Positions 47,763 through 59,469 of a stretch of DNA of 64,000 nt are shown here, piece after piece. Location: positions 84,976,777 through 85,040,776 of the forward strand of contig OZ018337.1 in the NCBI GenBank assembly GCA_963969495.1, written 5' to 3'. Under the pieces are notes generated by a model. That model saw only the letters and a list, made by a program, of their open reading frames with translations. It made no database searches and was not told where the DNA came from. Position numbers and translations under genes: made by a program. The DNA comes from Ceratothoa steindachneri. Lineage: Eukaryota > Arthropoda > Malacostraca > Isopoda > Cymothoidae. Each line of letters opens with the position of its first letter. Positions within the stretch are counted from its first letter, which is position 1.

Positions 47763-49814
47763 TATCTGTTCAATTTCCAGCCATCTCTTTATTCCATTCT
47801 ACAACCACTAATATATTTATCTATTATCCGATAATGGTTTATCCTTCAGTAATTCCTTCGTGAAACATGAACTTTCCTCAGATCTCTCCGTTTTCAGTTT
47901 AATAAAAATTTCTTCATTTTTGGACAATAGTTACTTTTTAAAATAGATAAAAGAAAATATATTTAAATAAACATAATGAATTAGTAATGTGTGTATTCTT
48001 TTTGTCTACCAAAAAATTGAAAAAAATTCCGAAAATCAACTCCAGATCTTCCTGTTTATTCATGATGGAAGCAAATGTCTGAAAACGTCCAAAACAAAGA
48101 TCCTCCAACGACACTATAACATTGCTGGGCGCTTGTCTTAGTTAAAAGCCTCTTTACTAAATAGGCTATGTTTTTAATCATAAGCTCTCCAACTAAGGAG
48201 ACACATTAATATATTTCATCATTTAAGCCTAACCACCAAACAAAGTTAGTTATGAAAACTAGAATTATTTACTAAGAATATTCAAATGAAACACTTCATG
48301 AACGAAAGAATAATTCTATATTTCTTGTCCAAGTGAGCTGATCTGTGTCATAATGCTTCAAATCTGCGGGCTATAAGGGTAAAAAAAATGGTATTTTCCT
48401 GTATGATCCGAGCAGAAATATAGGTATAAGCGTATCTATACCTCATTCTCAACATATTTTATTCATGGTAATTCTGCGAAAAATAAAATTTAACTCGTTT
48501 AATCGAATATGCTCAACTATTCTACACTTGGAGAATTCAAATTTCTGAGAATTACTGAATTCATAAGGCATGCGTTTATATATCACCTTTCTGGAAAAAG
48601 AAAGGCTCGGTCTAATAATAATAAAAAAGCGTAAATACCCCATTAATATTTCAATCGTGCTACTTAGTTCATCGAATTTAACCAATTATATTTTCCTTCA
48701 AACCGTAATGAAGCTATATGTTAATTATATTTTTTTATAGACTTATCTGTTAAATCTACGAAATTCCTGATTACTAAAAGACTATCCTAAAAAATTTAAT
48801 AAATAATAAATTAAAGCATCAGTAAATTTTATATAAATAATTAGTCTGACATTATTAGAAGACCAGGAAAAATAGTTCCTGAAATTTGAGGAAAATCACA
48901 TCCACATAACTAGCAGAATGTACTCCAATCATTTAAGCGTTGAAAATTCCAAATATTTGTCTATTTCGAGTTTAAATTGCTGGTCAGAGGGTCTAAATGC
49001 CTTGCCTCAAATAAAAAGAAAAAGCCGAAACAGTGTAGAAATATAATTCCAGCTTGATATCACACATGTAAAACTGGAAAAAGGCAATGGCCAATGGCAT
49101 TTTGGTTGAATATTCATAACCACTCATACATAAATGTAAATATAGTTAGAGGAAGTTAATAGAATCCATATTCTATCGCACAAGATTTTGCTAGATCCTA
49201 TCCGAGGGAAAGGAAACGGACAAAGTTGAATACGGTGAAGGGGATAAGCTCATTCAGGGACGATCACTAAAGCGTATTCTATGTCAAGTAGATTTTTCTT
49301 ATAACAAAAGAATTACATGGAGGAAGAGGGGACGTGAACTAAAATAGAATAATACGAGCTTTTCCTGGATATGATTAGAATAAAATTAGAGGAAGAGTAG
49401 GAGTGTAAAAGGATGAAATGTACTCCTGGATGGCAAATCCGTTGTATCAGAAAACAGATTAAATGGGTTGGTACATGGATGAGAAGTTGTGGCGAATGGA
49501 AGAAGGTGGAATCGGACGTGAAAGGATATTGAATCAAGGAGAAATGGAAAGTATGTGAGAATGCTTGAAAACAATAGAGACGATATAAATGCTAAAAGTG
49601 GGATAGAGAAAATCTGAAACACTTTTATCGAAGTAGAGGAGGTAATTCTAAAGTTCCTCTATGCGAGATGTGTTAGAATTAGAAGTAAAGTAAAAAGGGC
49701 TGAAATGCAGAATATTAATATGAAGAGTTCAGTGGTTACTGAAGAGCATGTAAAATTACAAATGATTAAGTGTGCTATTCCGCTTTCGAGCACCTAAAGC
49801 AAAATAGTCTGAAG
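47763..49814. other. A+T-rich stretch, nothing recognised
   Basis: Only short frames without domain character occur. The minus-strand frames at 49313-49622 overlap each other and look random. Confidence 0.5.
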
Positions 49815-50060
49815 TTCCTCGTTGCCCTTATGAATACGACATTAGGCTTCGAACGTCAAGGTGTCGGGTTCAGTAACAAGCAACGGTGTGCATAAACGTC
49901 AGTGGAGATCGATTTCTCACCACCGACGTTTGAATGCATTGTGCTTACCCTCGCATGGGTGGGTAGAACTTACACACGTCATCAAAACAACACCTTATTC
50001 TTTTCTCTCAGGCCTTTGTAAAGGGTCGCCTTCCCAAGGGTGATTAAGGCTCGTGCCGAA
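49815..50060 (+). mobile_element. tRNA-derived SINE, copy 2 (diverged)
   Basis: The segment aligns with the SINE at 23578. TGAATACGACATTAGGCTTC corresponds to TGGATACGGCGTTGGTTTC, then ACGTC and GGGTTC. CGTCAG, GGAGATC, the TGTGCT(T/C)A-CC region, TTCTTTTCTCTC and GGTGATTAAGGCT (GGTGACGAAGGCT in copy 1) all come in the same order. The acceptor-stem pairing is lost. The 3' part and tail could not be followed beyond about 50060, and a G+C-rich stretch to 50250 is unexplained. Confidence 0.6.
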
Positions 50061-51571
50061 TCGCTGGTTGTGGCCAAGACGCAAATCTTTCCCTATACCC
50101 TCTTTTTCAGGCGGACGAGGTTCCCGTGGGCTCACTCGCGATTTTCATGCCGATCTTTATACTATTTTCATTATGCAGTCGAGTTTGGGGGGAGGGATGA
50201 TCTGCTCTTCAAGATGAGGGATCTCGTCCACGAGTGAAAGAACGAGGGCGCAACATATGGCAACACTAAATTATCAAGCATTTATTAAAAAATGGTGGAA
50301 TAAAAGGAGAAAATTAATTGGATTGCCCTGTGCTAAATACTGCTACCCAATTGGCACCTTTTCCCCCGTACCCAGCAAAGAGGTAGAGATAGGAATAGAG
50401 GGGAAAATTTCCATACCCTACCAAGTCTCCTCTCTTTCAACTAAAAATAATCACTAATAACCCGATGTCACATTTCCATTTTTGAGACATAATTCTGAAT
50501 CGAATCCTCTTTCAAACAATTTTAAATATAAAATTCTGATCAAATAAACAAATATTTTCCTTAATCAATTTTTTTAACTCTAAAATAAATCAAATTGAAA
50601 TGGTTTTTGCTTTTTAAAGTTTCGGGAACGAATGATGAGGACGAACAGAGCCACTTTTAGGCAATTTATCTTCCAGGGTTTGTCACGATTTCTTCATTAT
50701 TGTCCTTACCCCCCCCAAGTTATAGTCTGTGTGGTTTCCAATAGTGCTTGGATGTGAGACAGCTGATTCTTAAGAGTTATATTATTTTCAATTGTAATCT
50801 GTCTAACAACGCTTTAATCAAAGTAAATAAAGGGAAATTTCTATTGAGAAATTGTCATTTTGTAATATATGTACGAAAAATTTCATACATTTCTAATTGC
50901 TAAAATACAACAAATTTTAATTTTAACTTCCGATAAGTACTTATACTTTTCGAAAATTTTTGGAGGCTATTTATTTATTAACTAAATAAATTGCTAAAAA
51001 TATAAATTGCTATAGAGAAGAAGAAAAACTGGAAAATTTTATAGAGGTAGGTGAAATATTTGCTCTGCAAGTCGATTGTTATAGAGAAGGGATAACTAAA
51101 ATGCACATACTTGCTAGTTTTGTGCAGAATAGTAAAAGGGTATCACGCTATAAATTAATTCAGATGAAAAAGCAAAGTGAAAGATATAAATACAAAATTT
51201 GTAATTAAGTACTTAATATTCTATGGTGTTCCCAAAGTATTTTGTGTCGATCTTTTCACAGACCGACTTCTGTGAAAAGAGTTAGAAATCTATTGAAAAG
51301 ATTAGTATCTGGAATAAACAGGAAACAAGGCGGTAATAAAACTACATGGCTTTAGCCAATCGTGACTTACTCTCTAAGAAACCCTACAATGAATAAAACA
51401 TGTAGTCGAAGAGATTAGAAAAGGTCGAATTTCTTAGATAAAAGTAAGACCCATTTGTTGTTTTTTTAAAGAGAGATACAGCTAAAGTTGGCAGAAGGAT
51501 TTCACTATGCTACTTCACGCAAAATTTAGGAACTTAGAGCAATTTTACGCATCTTCTATTAATTCCATTGT
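50061..51571. other. Mostly A+T-rich stretch, nothing coding recognised
   Basis: A perfect 11-bp hairpin TCTTTTCACAG / CTGTGAAAAGA with an 8-base loop lies at 51251-51280. Otherwise nothing was recognised. Confidence 0.5.
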
Positions 51572-53103
51572 GCCTCAATACGAAGGAAATGTTTGAATTC
51601 CCCTCACTCGTTTTGCTATAAATGTAGTTATTTTACTGCAACAACTCAAAGAATAAACATTAGTATTTTTGTGAAAAGAGCATACATGACTTACTCTAAG
51701 ATTAAATTAGGTGATCAGGACATACCTTGGGCTCGGCCCAAAGTTTGTAAACGATGTGTCGAAAATCTACGCCAATGGACAAAGGGCACAAGGATACAAC
51801 TAGGATAGGCCATTCCTATGGTGTTGCGGGAGCCAAAACATCATGTAAACGGTTGCTACTTTTGGCTCACAAATACTTCTGCTTACAGCAAGAAAACGCG
51901 ACATAAAATAAGTTACCAAAATCTTGATTCAGAATTCGTCTAGTGCTTCATTCAGATAAATTTCCAGTATCCCGCTCCCTTCAATGTAAAATGTAAGTGA
52001 TTTACGTGAATCAGATGTGAGCAATGAACTTCACAGTGATCCACACTTTGTATATACATCGACCTAAGAACGCAGAAACTTCAGCAAATAGAACTGCATA
52101 AATTTAATAGAGACTTTAGGCCTGTCGTAAAAGTTAGCAGAAGTGTTGGCCTCTAGGCTAACGCCGAAAATTTATTTACTGTTGTGACGTTGCGGGACTG
52201 TTAAACGTGATGGGTGTTTCAGAGTCTAAAATATGTATGAATCTTTAATGGAGACTTGTTCGGTGCGATTCCTACTAGTCACTCTGTGCATTTAAAAGAG
52301 AAGCATGAACACATGAGCTTGGTATTAGATTTACTCAAATATGATGAACACAAATGAATCATACGAGTATGTGGGGATCTGAAAATGGTAATTTTTTACT
52401 TGGCCAACAAGGAGGCTATGAAAAATATCCTTGTTTTCTGTGTTTTTGGACAGACGAGCAGAGGATTAACATTGGGAACAGAAACACTCGGCCAGTTAGA
52501 GAAAGTTTAAATGTTGGGGAGAAGAACATTATACACCAACCACTTGTTGAGAGAGAGAAAATAATCTTCCCACTAATTCATATTAAACAAGGGCTGATGA
52601 AATGAATTAAAACCTCTTAATGTGACTGTTTCAAATTCATATGTACAATATTTCTTGGCTTAATTTATGATAAAATAAAAGCTGTACTTTTTGATGGGCC
52701 ACAAATTACAAAGTTAATGGAAAACCAAAATTCTCGAGTTCGATAACTGACATAAAAAAACGAGCTTAGAATTCATTTGTGGCTATTGTTAAAAGATTTC
52801 TTGGAAAGAAAATAGCTGCTAACTACAAGCATTTGGTAGAGACATTAATTGATAGCTTTCATCGTTTAAGCTGTAACATAAGCATAATGGTTCATTTCCT
52901 CAAGAGCCATCTCAATGAATTTCCTGCTAATCTTGGCAACGTGAGTGATGAACACGGACAGCGTTTTCAATAAGATATCAAGGATATGGAGGAGAAAGAT
53001 CAAAGCCGATGGAACACAAACATGATGGCAAACTAGTGGTGGAGTATTCAATGAGACTGTGTAGACATCAAACACTTCAGACACTCGCAAGCGAAAAGTT
53101 TTC
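51572..53103 (+). pseudogene. Decayed copy of an uncharacterised arthropod protein family
   Basis: Segments in several frames keep the order of a family I know from arthropod predicted proteomes, with no assigned function. They are: Cys-pair segment FCYKCSYFT and KLGDQDIPWARPKVCKRC (51593-51805); after a stop, REPKHHVNGCYFW; DPHFVYTST (about 52039-52068); HSVHLKEKHEHM and KWIIRVCGDLK; QQGGYEKYPCFLCFW and PLVEREKIIFPLIHIKQGLM (52390-52603); AVLFDGPQITKLM (about 52683); and VKRFLGKK, MVHFLKSHLNEFPANLG, SDEHGQRF, DIKDMEEK and WNTNMMAN (52785-53040). At least six stops and several frameshifts make it nonfunctional. No introns are evident. Repeated, intronless copies would fit a transposable or retroposed origin, which is inference. 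Confidence 0.7.
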
Positions 53104-53400
53104 TAGGAATGTACAGTCTTGTGTAAGATTGGCTATGTTTTCTCCATTATATAAGAAAATAACCTGTATGTATTTATTAATAGGTGATGTTATCTTACAA
53201 TGTATTTATCTTTTCAAATTCTGTTGGCATTTTAAGTTATGGTTTGAAGCTATAACACTTAGGAAACTATCCTTACCAAGTAAGGATTTGTTACAAAAAA
53301 AGGATGCCATATTTGAAATCAGCACGTCCAAATTAATTGAAAACAACCACAAGACATAGGTCAGCAAAAAGTGTGTTGACTAGTGTTATTATATCTTTCC
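53104..53400. other. A+T-rich spacer
   Basis: No further similarity to the family upstream was recognised. The frame running to 53359 ends in unrecognised sequence. Confidence 0.5.
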
Positions 53401-54422
53401 TGTCGTAGAATGACCCCGAAATAATTATCACTTCGTCACTTCTACCCAATATACATGGACGCTCAAGGTCAAATGGGTGACCTTGACTTATCTCTGGACA
53501 CGGCAGACATAGGTGGAGGGGGAGTTGCTGTCTAACTTCCCAGATCGAGTGCGAAGGATTTTAATTAAAAACGATTTATTGTAGTTGGCTGATATTAAAC
53601 TAATGAAGGCTGCAGGCTATAAGGATTACAAAAAAGTAAGAAGAAAATAAACTTTAAATCTACTCAGTTATACACAATAAATAGATTAAATAGAATAATT
53701 GGAATGGATACTCGATTTAGACAAGAACCGAACTAACAGAGCTACTCGGTGCGAGCTCTACAGGCGGGGGGGTCGAGAGATGATAAGAGCCTCTGTACAT
53801 ACCTAGACATGGATGAGTGGAAAGATAATCAAAGATGATTCGTCTCAGCTTGAATTGGGTTCGAGGCTTCAAGAGATGAAACAGGGATCGGATGGTTATT
53901 CGAGTGACTTTAGCCACGGGGAGTTTAACTTCTAGTAGTAACACAAACTGGAGGCAGTATTCGTCTCAAACGAAATGTACCGTAACCAAGGATGGGTCAA
54001 TTGACTGGGGCTCAGATCCTTTGGTATAATTCCAGCCTTCGGCTCGTAGAGAAATGGGAGCACGATCGAGAATGACGTGTTTTAAAGTAATAGGTAGGTT
54101 AATACTGTCGATTCTGACTTGTGACCAACAATATATAGGGACTAGCCGGAAGCGTTACTGCCTCCTCAAAGTGTGAGCGAAGGGAAATCTCTCCACGAAC
54201 CAACACTGCGCTTGAGGCATGGGAAGTACTCCCACTGGAGGGTCTTGATAACGCACCAGAAGGAGAAGGAAGCGCGCGTTTGAGATTCCATCCCTCGCTT
54301 ATTGCAGAAAGTAGATCGATATTTTGTCTGTTCCCACGGTCATTGCTCACAAGGGCTGACCTTGTGCCTAACCTCGTGGTTTCGACCGAGCACATGGCGG
54401 CAAGGAACCTCTATTCTCGACA
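53401..54422 (-). repeat. Minus-strand solo LTR
   Basis: The plus strand begins TGTCGTAGAATGACCCC, the exact reverse complement of the LTR terminus GGTCATTCTACGACA found in element C. It ends CTATTCTCGACA, so on the element strand the LTR starts TGTCGAGAATAG. The flanks are TTTCC (53396-53400) and TTTCT (54423-54427), a 5-bp target duplication with one mismatch. The length is 1022 bp, and no gag or pol lies on either side. Minus-strand frames in it (53717-53944, 54099-54395) are incidental. Confidence 0.75.
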
Positions 54423-54703
54423 TTTCTGTCCCTATTTATTTAATTATATGCGCAAGATAAATTATACTAAGTAAAGCAAAGATAATACCATTCTATAATT
54501 ACAACACTTTTAGAAATATTAAATTTATGTTGTAAATATAAGCTACGAGAAATCAAAGAAATTAGTAAAAAATCCAGTATTTTTTGTTTAAATTGCCAAA
54601 ATATATGAAAAGATGTCCCAAAGGAAAAACTAAAAGAGTTTTAATTTTAGAGTATTTTAATACCAGAAGATTAGCGAGTAATCTCGAAACGTTGTAAAAT
54701 AAA

Positions 54704-54706
<3 letters not shown>

Positions 54707-54734
<28 letters not shown>
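54707..54734. repeat. (TA)n microsatellite
   Basis: About 28 bases of TA directly precede the palindrome. Confidence 0.9.
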
Positions 54735-54737
<3 letters not shown>

Positions 54738-54742
54738 TTGGG

Positions 54743-54812
54743 GAAAAATCCGAAAGCAAAATAATACACAGAATAAGCTTATTCTGTGTATTACTTTGCA
54801 TCGGGATTTTTC
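54743..54812. repeat. 35-bp-arm palindrome without a spacer
   Basis: The arms 54743-54777 and 54778-54812 are reverse complements with about four mismatches and no loop. The centre is AAGCTT, within TACACAGAATAAG / CTTATTCTGTGTA. The inner 16 bases are perfect. It could be a nonautonomous foldback element or the head-to-head joint of two TIRs next to the TA run. Confidence 0.9.
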
Positions 54813-56508
54813 AACCTTCAAGGTCTCTTCGCTGAGAAAAGGAACTTGATTGGAAAAACATATTTTCTTCATTACTGAAAATCTTCTTAAATTATAGAGT
54901 TAGTGATGATAATGATGACAACTACTGTTAATGAACCATGATAACAATGTATCGTAAAATTGATTAATAATTCATAAGCTGGAAGGTAAAAAGATGATAA
55001 AAGTATTAAGATTAATTCAATTTGTTCGAAAGGAAGTGGGACTTGGTCAAGAAAAGCAAATGACAATTAAACTAAGAGGAAAGCAATATATTAAAAGCGA
55101 TGATGGAACAGAAATTCATAACGAGTAAATATTGAAGAATGAGGTTCCAATGAAATATTATTGGAAGAACATTGGTTTGATTTCTCTTTTTTAGTGAAAT
55201 TATACATTCATATATAACAATTTGACTAATAATTCTCTAAAAAACGCATTCTCTCCTAAATCAAATTGATTATAATATCTTATTTGCGGAATATTGAATT
55301 GTTCTAATCCAAATATGGATTTGAAGGGAGACACCTTCAATTTTTCTCCCCTGATTCGATTTTTATTGAGAAGCAGCTTTGATGTATATACCTATGAGAT
55401 CAGACTCATTTCCACACCAGAAACTATTTAGAAATCTCTTAATTTCTAGTCGACAACTATAAAATTGTCTTACACAGGTGGCTAATGTTGCGTTAACATC
55501 TAATTTACTTCTAATGTTTCTTCTTTCAGGACTGGTAAAAATCTGATAAATATATCGTAGTAATTAAATGAAGAGAATAACCTTATCAGGAGGCGAAAAT
55601 TTTACCTTAACTCGAGAATAAATTATCTGTCAGCTACAACGATATATTTTGTTTAGTCCAAATCTTTTGAGATATTCTTTATTTTCAGCTTACTTACTTT
55701 CTTTTCCTTTGTAAACAAATGACAAAGAATGCTCCTGAAAACGATAGCCGATATAATCTTTTAAATTAGATTTTTATAACGCAAAATTAAGAGTTTTCCA
55801 TTTCACCTTTTGCAACTTGGGAAATGTTTAAAGCTAATCAAGATGAAGCTTCAAGAAAGCTAAAATTTGATGTAGATCATCGGTTTATATTCCGAGATGA
55901 AATGAAAGATTAATCTTCACTCAACCAGAGCTACTTCCAGCCAAAGAGGTTGATAACTCACCTGATGATTAGCCGGGAATTCCTGATAACCCATTCAAAC
56001 TTAACAAAGGATAAATTTATAAATTTGTTACTTTATAACAAAATCAAATTACCCCAAACAATAAAAACTTCAGGCACTTAAATTACCCCTAATACAGCTG
56101 ATTAGTTTAAGTAAGTTTATTCGTTGGACCCAAAACTGTTTGATCACAAATAAAGCCATCAGCTAAACGATTTGTTCATCTGAATCTAGGAGAACATCAG
56201 TAAACACAAGTAGTAATGAGAGCTAGGTAATGATCGTATGCGGTTAGTATAGCAATGAGTAGACAGTCACTTGCTTGGTATGGATGAAGAGCGTTCCTCA
56301 TATGTGCTCGACGCTGTGTGTAGATAAATATCATTAATTTACTAACTAGGAATCGACCAAAATATCTATGAAATTGTAATTGATTAAAAGAAAAAGAAGA
56401 GAATCCCATCATTGCAAAAGCCTTACCATTAATTCAAGTGGCCCAAACAGCCATTTAAATAACTTCTATAATTGAAGCAATCCCAGCAGAAGTGAGACTA
56501 GTGGTTGG
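54813..56508. other. A+T-rich stretch, nothing recognised
   Basis: AAATTATAGAGTTAGTG at about 54890 repeats a motif from about 21880. No gene was seen. Confidence 0.5.
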
Positions 56509-56840
56509 TTGTCTCGCGCATCGTGAGGCAATAAAATTCCTGAGATATTTAAACTCCAGTAGAGTTCGTAAGCCTAAATCTTATATATTGCTGTGTGTAG
56601 CGAAATTAACCAATTTTAGAGGATCAAACTAATTAATTCTTGTGTATGATAATATTCGAAGTATTGCTGTGGTAAATGTTTAAATTTAGAATATTTAATT
56701 GTTAAAGTTAAAAAAAAGTTTATTTGCGGAATTATTGTGCGTTTCTCTATATCCTTAATTGTTTAGAACGGCTCTCTTCTTTAAGATATCAATATTAGAC
56801 TCCTAGCACTCTTAGAACAGAAAGGGTGTATTCTACGACA
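56509..56840 (+). repeat. 5'-truncated LTR fragment
   Basis: About 330 bp match the 3' end of the solo LTR at 36211-37716. Shared landmarks are AGAGTTCGTAAGCCTAAATC (AGAGTCCGTAAGCC in the other), GAAATTAACCAATTTT, TATATCCTTA, GCACTCTTAGAACA and the terminus ATTCTACGACA. Its right end abuts a mariner remnant. The left end has no LTR start, and no target duplication was found. Confidence 0.8.
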
Positions 56841-57020
56841 TGGACGATGGCTCATTAGTTCCCAATTGAAATTTTCAAGCCTTTGTAAGGTATCAATTAC
56901 AATATGTGGTCGCGCGTTGTCTTGATCAACAAAGATCACTCTTCTCCTATTAATTTCTGCTTACCTTTATGTCTCCAAGTGCTGCTTGTAAATGGCCCAA
57001 CTAAACACAGTAAACTTCCA
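56841..57020 (-). pseudogene. Mariner transposase fragment
   Basis: Read leftward from 57020, one frame gives WKFTVFSWAIYKQHLET, two stops (TAA), then RRRVIFVDQDNARPH and TLQRLENFNWELMSHRP. DNARPH with the preceding hydrophobic strand is the signature around the second catalytic Asp of mariner transposases (D,D34D). It continues as the W-L-HPPYSPDL region, here cut off by the LTR boundary at 56840/56841. The rest of the transposase was not found on either side. Dead remnant. Confidence 0.75.
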
Positions 57021-58562
57021 TGAAAGAGTCTTTCTTGGATGAGGTTCCTATTTGGAAGTGTAATTTTTCTTTACTAGGACTAGTCTTTTGCCTAGAACGT
57101 TTAATACTATTATACATACATAATAAATTTTTCCTCTCATGTCAACAGCCTATTCCAAAATAATTAACTTATAATAAACGAACGTTAATTTTTTGTTTCA
57201 AGTATACATCTTGTAGGTCATGAGGAATCCATTCTCCTAATAGTGAAACAGTGCATATCTCTACTAAATGAGTTTGCAACCGCAAAATGAGATGAATGCA
57301 TATTTCAAGCCTTTGTTAAACAGTTACATTTGAATTTTCTTTAAATTTTATTTTTACATTTCTAGATAAAATTTAATTGGTCGTCTTTAACGGGGTTCAT
57401 CTTTGAGCCTAAGGATAAAATTAGTGGATCCCAGTATTAACTATCTTTGACACTGGGTTCCAATAATTGTTCCTCAGCCGTCTACTTGATACAATCTTTC
57501 ACCTGTTAACTTAGCATCGCCCCGATCCTAATCTAACAAACCATATGGTTGCGAATGTACGAGTAGGAAACTTCTAGAATTTCTATCAGTTAACAATCAG
57601 TCACATTAAATTAATAATAATAGTAACAAAATACAAAAAGGCAGAAAAATTACGTCTATGTTATGTTGAATTGAAAGTTTGACTTAGACTAAGATTTACA
57701 GGTGCCTAAGCTTCGACTGTAGTAAAGTTAAAAATGCTTTCGATTATTTATATTTATATGATAATGATAAACATGACCTTTTTGCTAATTAACTAAATGT
57801 ATATCTAGCAATAGAATATGGGATTATAGTAATATGCATAAATACATATCAAATTATTTCATTAACACAAAGCATTATAAAACAATTAATAGTACTAACA
57901 TTAAAGTAAGCTTATAACTATTCGGAGAAGTTCTTTAATTTATATTTGTTTATTTTCTTTGATTTGGATGAATTCATACAATTTCGGCTGATCTTCATAT
58001 TTAAATTTGTAGAGAATTTAAACGTTTTTGATAGATTTGTTGTTTTCTAAATCAATTAGATGTTCTTAGGTGCTTAGTTTTTTATTTGTTAAAACTTTTG
58101 TAACTTTAGTTTGGTTTAAAGCTGTTAGTGGGATTATATATGCAGTATAGGAAGACTTAGAGTTATTGGTTGGAGAGTGGAATTTTGATAACACATGATA
58201 TTCCGAAGAATTTCAAAATCTGTGTTAAATATACGTTTATTCAATGAAGCAGGAATAAATGACGATCAAAATAGAAAATTGTATTATTCTATGTTGTCTA
58301 TCATGCATATCTTTACTTAAAAACAAAAGATTAGAAAATAATAGGAAGAATTCGTCCTAAATTAAAGCGCTCGTACAATGTGATTGGCTATATGTTTGAC
58401 GCCGTTGTCTCTCGTTCTCGCAATTTTAAAAGAGAGTGGATTTTATAAGATGGATCTTATGAAATATCTTTCAAAATTATTATATAATTTTCTGTAAAGC
58501 GTGATGTAATGAGTGATGAAGAAATAAAGTTAGATAAGAGAAAGGTTTTGGCTTAGGGTTAC
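57021..58562. other. A+T-rich stretch, nothing recognised
   Basis: No further mariner sequence, gene or repeat was recognised. Confidence 0.5.
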
Positions 58563-59469
58563 TGTAAAGGGGCACGCCAGAAAATGGAAATAAAGATATC
58601 AGTACGAGGATTGAATTAGCAATGTCAAGTGCGGTTTGCTTAGAGAAATATCAATGCCACAAGTAAATAATGACAATAAATAAATTGAGACCGATGTAAC
58701 AAACGGTGGAAGGGTATACAAATGACTCGACGGGTACGTGACTCCGAGAGAGGATGTACGGTGATTGCTTCCAGGGAAAGGAGGGGGGGAGTGCAAATGA
58801 GGGGAAGAATCACGTAAAACCTGATTGACTGGTGGCTTGGATACGACGAGGCAGCGGGGCGCTGCAAAGTTTGACTTGCAAAATTCCTTCTTCTTTAACC
58901 TTGCTAAGAAATGAGCGAGGGAGTACGCCAGAGGAGAACGAAGTCGAAACCTAAGTGATAGATGTCTATCCATTTCTATCGTCTGTTGCGCGGGAATTCT
59001 GGCCTTACGTACAAGCAAGGCCAGGTAGAAGTGACGCGTCGCGTTCGTAGCTGGAAGCCGTTGGGAGGCGAAACAGGGCATACGATTCTGTACGTGGCTG
59101 ATAACCAAGACGGGGCTGTATGGTATTAATTTCGCAAAGCTTTTTTCTTTGAAGTATTTATACTACCTTAGCGGAAGCAGCTCACCAGGAGCCCTACAAA
59201 GGAAGACGGGGAGCGCATTAGAATTGGAGGGCGATGGGAGGGGGCATAGTCTCGGCGGGCACCACAGCCTTGCGCAACGGGACTTAACCCCGTAGGTCTG
59301 TCGCCAATCAGGTGATGAAACAGAGAGATAAAGAAAACGCAACTCTAGTCGTCTGAACGCGCGAACTTTTCGCTGCTCCCTTGGGGGCGTCTCAGAGTGC
59401 AAGTCCATCCGTCTCAGGTGCCATGAGTAGACGTTGGGTTCTTGAAAGGGGGGCGGTAACCTTCTCTCA
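58563..59469 (-). repeat. LTR-like repeat, family D copy 2
   Basis: This is the second copy of the repeat at 8420-9358, same orientation, diverged but colinear over about 900 bp. The plus-strand edges TGTAAAGGGGCACGCC and CCTTCTCTCA give a TG...CA form. No target duplication could be matched (GTTAC left, CTGAT right). The 169-codon minus-strand frame at 58599-59108 lies wholly in it and has no recognisable domain, so it is not called as a gene. Confidence 0.65.

Noticed and set aside
58599..59108. 169-codon minus-strand open frame
   Set aside because: It lies inside an LTR-like repeat, and the sister copy at 8420-9358 breaks the frame.
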